Source: Rusavskia elegans (taxonomy: Eukaryota > Ascomycota > Lecanoromycetes > Teloschistales > Teloschistaceae). Taken from it: a stretch of 64,000 nucleotides of DNA. The notes beneath the pieces were generated by a model. That model worked only from the letters and a program-made list of their open reading frames with translations, did no database searches and was not told the origin of the DNA. The stretch is taken from NCBI GenBank assembly GCA_011316305.1, contig SAUG01000121.1, positions 1-64,000 on the forward strand. Reading direction: 5' to 3'. This document shows, one piece after another, positions 61,628 to 64,000 of the stretch; position 1 is the stretch's first letter; each line of letters opens with the position of its first letter. The position numbers and the translations under genes are program-made.

Positions 61628-62121
61628 CCGGTCGGTCTTGAGATGAAGGGGGGAAGGGAGATTTAAGGTTTGCTGTGATATGTGAGGGATGATGGCTGGT
61701 ATTGGATGATTGGCGTTGTTGGTGCGCGTTTGGAGGCTTTTGATGATTTTACTTACGGCCAATTTTGATTCGAGACTTCTTGCTTTTGCTTTCTATTGCA
61801 CGCTTTTTTATAGCCACGGTCTTTATAGCACTCACTGTTCTCCAAATTTAACCCTGACGAGGTCTTCCCTCTCTCATATCTTCCCCAAGCACCAAGGGAT
61901 GCCAGGGTCAGTACTTCCCAAGCTTAATAGTCCAGGCATCCGATACCTTGGTAAATTGAATCCGGCATGTCGTTCACACGTTAATGGGACGCTGTGTAAA
62001 GCTACGGGATGCCTTATACCACGTCGCATGATCGGGGCAGTGCAGAGTGACATTTATGTAGAAGATTGACTTACTAGTCTACCCAGAAATTGGAGTACAT
62101 ACCAGTTTATATCAGCATATC
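61628..62121. other. Intergenic region between the secreted protein gene and X3
   Basis: No convincing coding frame. A 119-codon frame (61,710-62,069) starts in the 3' flank and shows no motif. Confidence 0.4.
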
Positions 62122-62134
62122 AAGGCAACCGTAT

Positions 62135-63112
62135 TTAGTTAATTTGGTTTTGGTTTTGGTACCCGGTAAACTAGTAGTTCGGTAAGTAAATTAAGCGTTG
62201 GTATACCAGTATTAAATATACGGTAGTAGAACTTATACCTAAGTTTAGTTAATATAAATAACGGTTCTTTCTATAGAATTTTAATTTAAATTTACTTAGT
62301 AATATAACGTATCTTTCTACCGATAATTTAACTAACGTAGAAACTTTTATAGATAAGTATACCTCGTAGTTATCGCTTCTTTTTCTTTTACCAGTAATAT
62401 AAGCCCCTCGTAAGTACTACGATTTACTAAAAGCCCTTGCGTACGTATATACTCCCGCCAACAGCTATAGCTGTAAGCTAAACCAGACGATAGTATATCC
62501 GTAATAACTATATCTACCCGCGCGGTCGTTAACTACCTCGTTACAGCTAGAGCAACCTATTTTAACTTCGATAAAAATAGTTTCCTTACCGCCCTTAAAA
62601 CGCGCTATCCGACTTCCCTACCCCCCTTTAGTTTAATCGATCAGGTAAAGCTTCTAGCTATAATAGCCAGCGTACTACCTAGTAACCCTTTTAAAACTAG
62701 ATAGGCTAAAAAGTACTTTAATAGTTTAGCGGAACGTTTAGGTACGGGTTATATAATAAGTATAGCCGAGGCGATAGACGTAGATAATTACTTCGCAGTA
62801 TAGTAGGTAGATATAGCGGAAATATTAGAAGCTGATAATTATATATAACGTCGAGGAAGGACTGGTAGACCGAGGACTGCGAGTAACGGAGTTGTACTTA
62901 TATAGTAGAGGATTCGTAATCGAATAAAAAAGGAAATAGTTAAATAGAAGTAATTAACTGCGCTGTAAACCTTGCCTGACGAATATACCTTTAGCTGTAA
63001 AAATTTCTTTATACGTAAAATACAATAATCGTTGCCGTATATAACGTTGATGAAACATATATATATGCATGAAAACTCAATATGACCCCAGACAGGAGTC
63101 CCCCAGGGGGGG
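62135..63112 (+). mobile_element. X3: 978-bp full-length copy of the 13-bp-TSD element
   Basis: Flanked by AAGGCAACCGTAT at 62,122-62,134 and 63,113-63,125. The ends are TTAGTTAATTTGGTTTTGG and CCCCCAGGGGGGG. RIP has closed all frames. The plus strand from about 62,480 reads as a continuous protein-like frame if RIP stops are taken as Trp or Gln: TALKTRYPTSLPPF, AKKYFNSLAERLGTGYI, DNYFAV, then RRGRTGRPRT, which resembles an AT-hook. The minus strand is also fairly open, so the coding direction is not certain. I recognise no transposase, RT or recombinase, so it may be non-autonomous. Confidence 0.82.
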
Positions 63113-63141
63113 AAGGCAACCGTATAAAACAAACCAAATCC

Positions 63142-63942
63142 ATGGACCACTTACAATCTCTCAATAACCATTCCTTCTTCCTCAATACCTCCATAACCAG
63201 TCTCTCCTCGAACTTCCTGAAGTACTACAAAATAGGCCACTGCATTTCCTTATCACGAAAGATATCGTCGCAAATCCGTCCTCCACCTTCTCCCCATCCA
63301 CCTTCCCCTCCCCCACCATAACCAACCTCCCCCCCGAGATTCGTCCCAAAATATATCGCTATCTCCTAACCACCAAAGCAACAATAAACAAGCCCGGCTC
63401 TCGTCAGATCGGAAATCCATCACAGCTCAAACAGCGGCGAAAGCCCAAGCCTACATACCGTAATCCTACGCGTCTCCAAGCGGATCTGAACTGGCATTAC
63501 AAGTCCTATACAGCGCGAACGTCTTCGCAATTGGAGTCCTGAAGATAAGCCGGCGTTCCGGACCGAGGGACTTGTTTCGTGCACCCTTCGCAGGAAGATT
63601 TGGTAGAATCCATATTCAGCAACCGCGAGTGGGTACATACACATATATAGCTGGCCGATCTCTCAAAGCTTCATAGGATTGATTGATTCCTTGAAACTCA
63701 TAGACCGCTTGACTTATCTTCGGCTCGTCGAGCTATACCTATAGTACGACGAAAATTATTCGTTCGTGTCATCAAAACGGGAGAAATGGCGCCGGTCCGT
63801 GAATGTAAGACCCCCAGGGGAGTGTGCGATTGAACTTCCGGCCGTGAGCGATTCGGTATTGGATTTCGGAACGATGGGGCTGGAGGCGGGGAATGTCGTG
63901 AAATTGGCTTAGGTGAGTCCTATGATCGGAAAATTCCGTAGC
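63142..63942 (+). pseudogene. Decayed 2EXR/F-box-like gene
   Basis: Plus-strand pieces in changing frames resemble fungal 2EXR-type proteins: NLPPEIRPKIYRYLLTTKA (about 63,330), then VILRVSKRI, then ALQVLYSANVFAIGVLKI and FGRIHIQQPRVGTYTY (about 63,500-63,650), then LIDSLKLIDRLTYLRLVEL. A TAG follows (about 63,739), after which DENYSFVSSKREKWRR runs to a stop near 63,912. At least two frame changes and one stop make it a pseudogene. It begins just right of X3, with a possible ATG at 63,142. Confidence 0.55.
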
Positions 63943-64000
63943 TCTAATAGTTTGAGGAGACTCAAAGTTGTCGGACTGAAGCAGGAGTCACGGTTGAAGA

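Noticed and set aside
61140..61762. Arg-rich plus frame (61,140-61,646) and minus frame (61,271-61,762)
   Set aside because: They overlap the secreted two-module protein and have biased, low-complexity composition.
63082..63321. 79-codon frame starting inside X3
   Set aside because: It runs across the element border and ends in proline-rich low complexity; at most part of the decayed gene at the right edge.

Overview
This window is a chromosome end from a filamentous ascomycete (Pezizomycotina-like). The left edge carries about ten copies of CCCTAA, the TTAGGG-type telomere read toward the chromosome interior. The genes have 45-83 bp introns with GT..AG ends. The repeats show classic RIP (repeat-induced point mutation) damage: CA and TG are scarce, TA is in great excess, CG is kept, and stops fill every frame. 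No open frame of 60 codons exists before about 44.7 kb. I cannot name the species.

Positions 65-44,640 are a nested graveyard of transposons. Host copies of an unclassified repeat (L1, capped directly by the telomere, and L2) carry a chromovirus-type Ty3/Gypsy element (D), a short 13-bp-TSD element (X2) and a MITE (M1). Another Gypsy element (P) carries MITE M2 and a nested pair, A inside B. Element C sits in X1, and E sits in D. A and E (both 3,362 bp) encode Gag but no recognisable Pol. B and C (about 3.9 kb) encode protease-RT-RNase H-integrase but no Gag. Both types share the same ~408-bp LTRs, primer-binding start and polypurine end, so they look like two complementary halves of one retrotransposon system.

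Positions 44,641-64,000 are normal-composition genic DNA. In order they hold: a six-exon NACHT-ankyrin (NLR-like STAND) gene on the minus strand that appears intact; a decayed stretch with ankyrin relics and a 47-bp inverted repeat; a decayed gene for a two-TM fungal protein; a secreted endonuclease/exonuclease/phosphatase-family nuclease; a divergent kinase-TPR gene broken by an in-frame TAG and by element X4; two possible very small ORFs; a small secreted protein made of two homologous modules; element X3; and a decayed 2EXR/F-box-like gene at the right edge. The gene set (NLR, kinase-TPR, secreted nuclease, small secreted protein) is a typical fast-changing subtelomeric accessory set. No operon-like organisation is expected; gene relations are inferred only from proximity.
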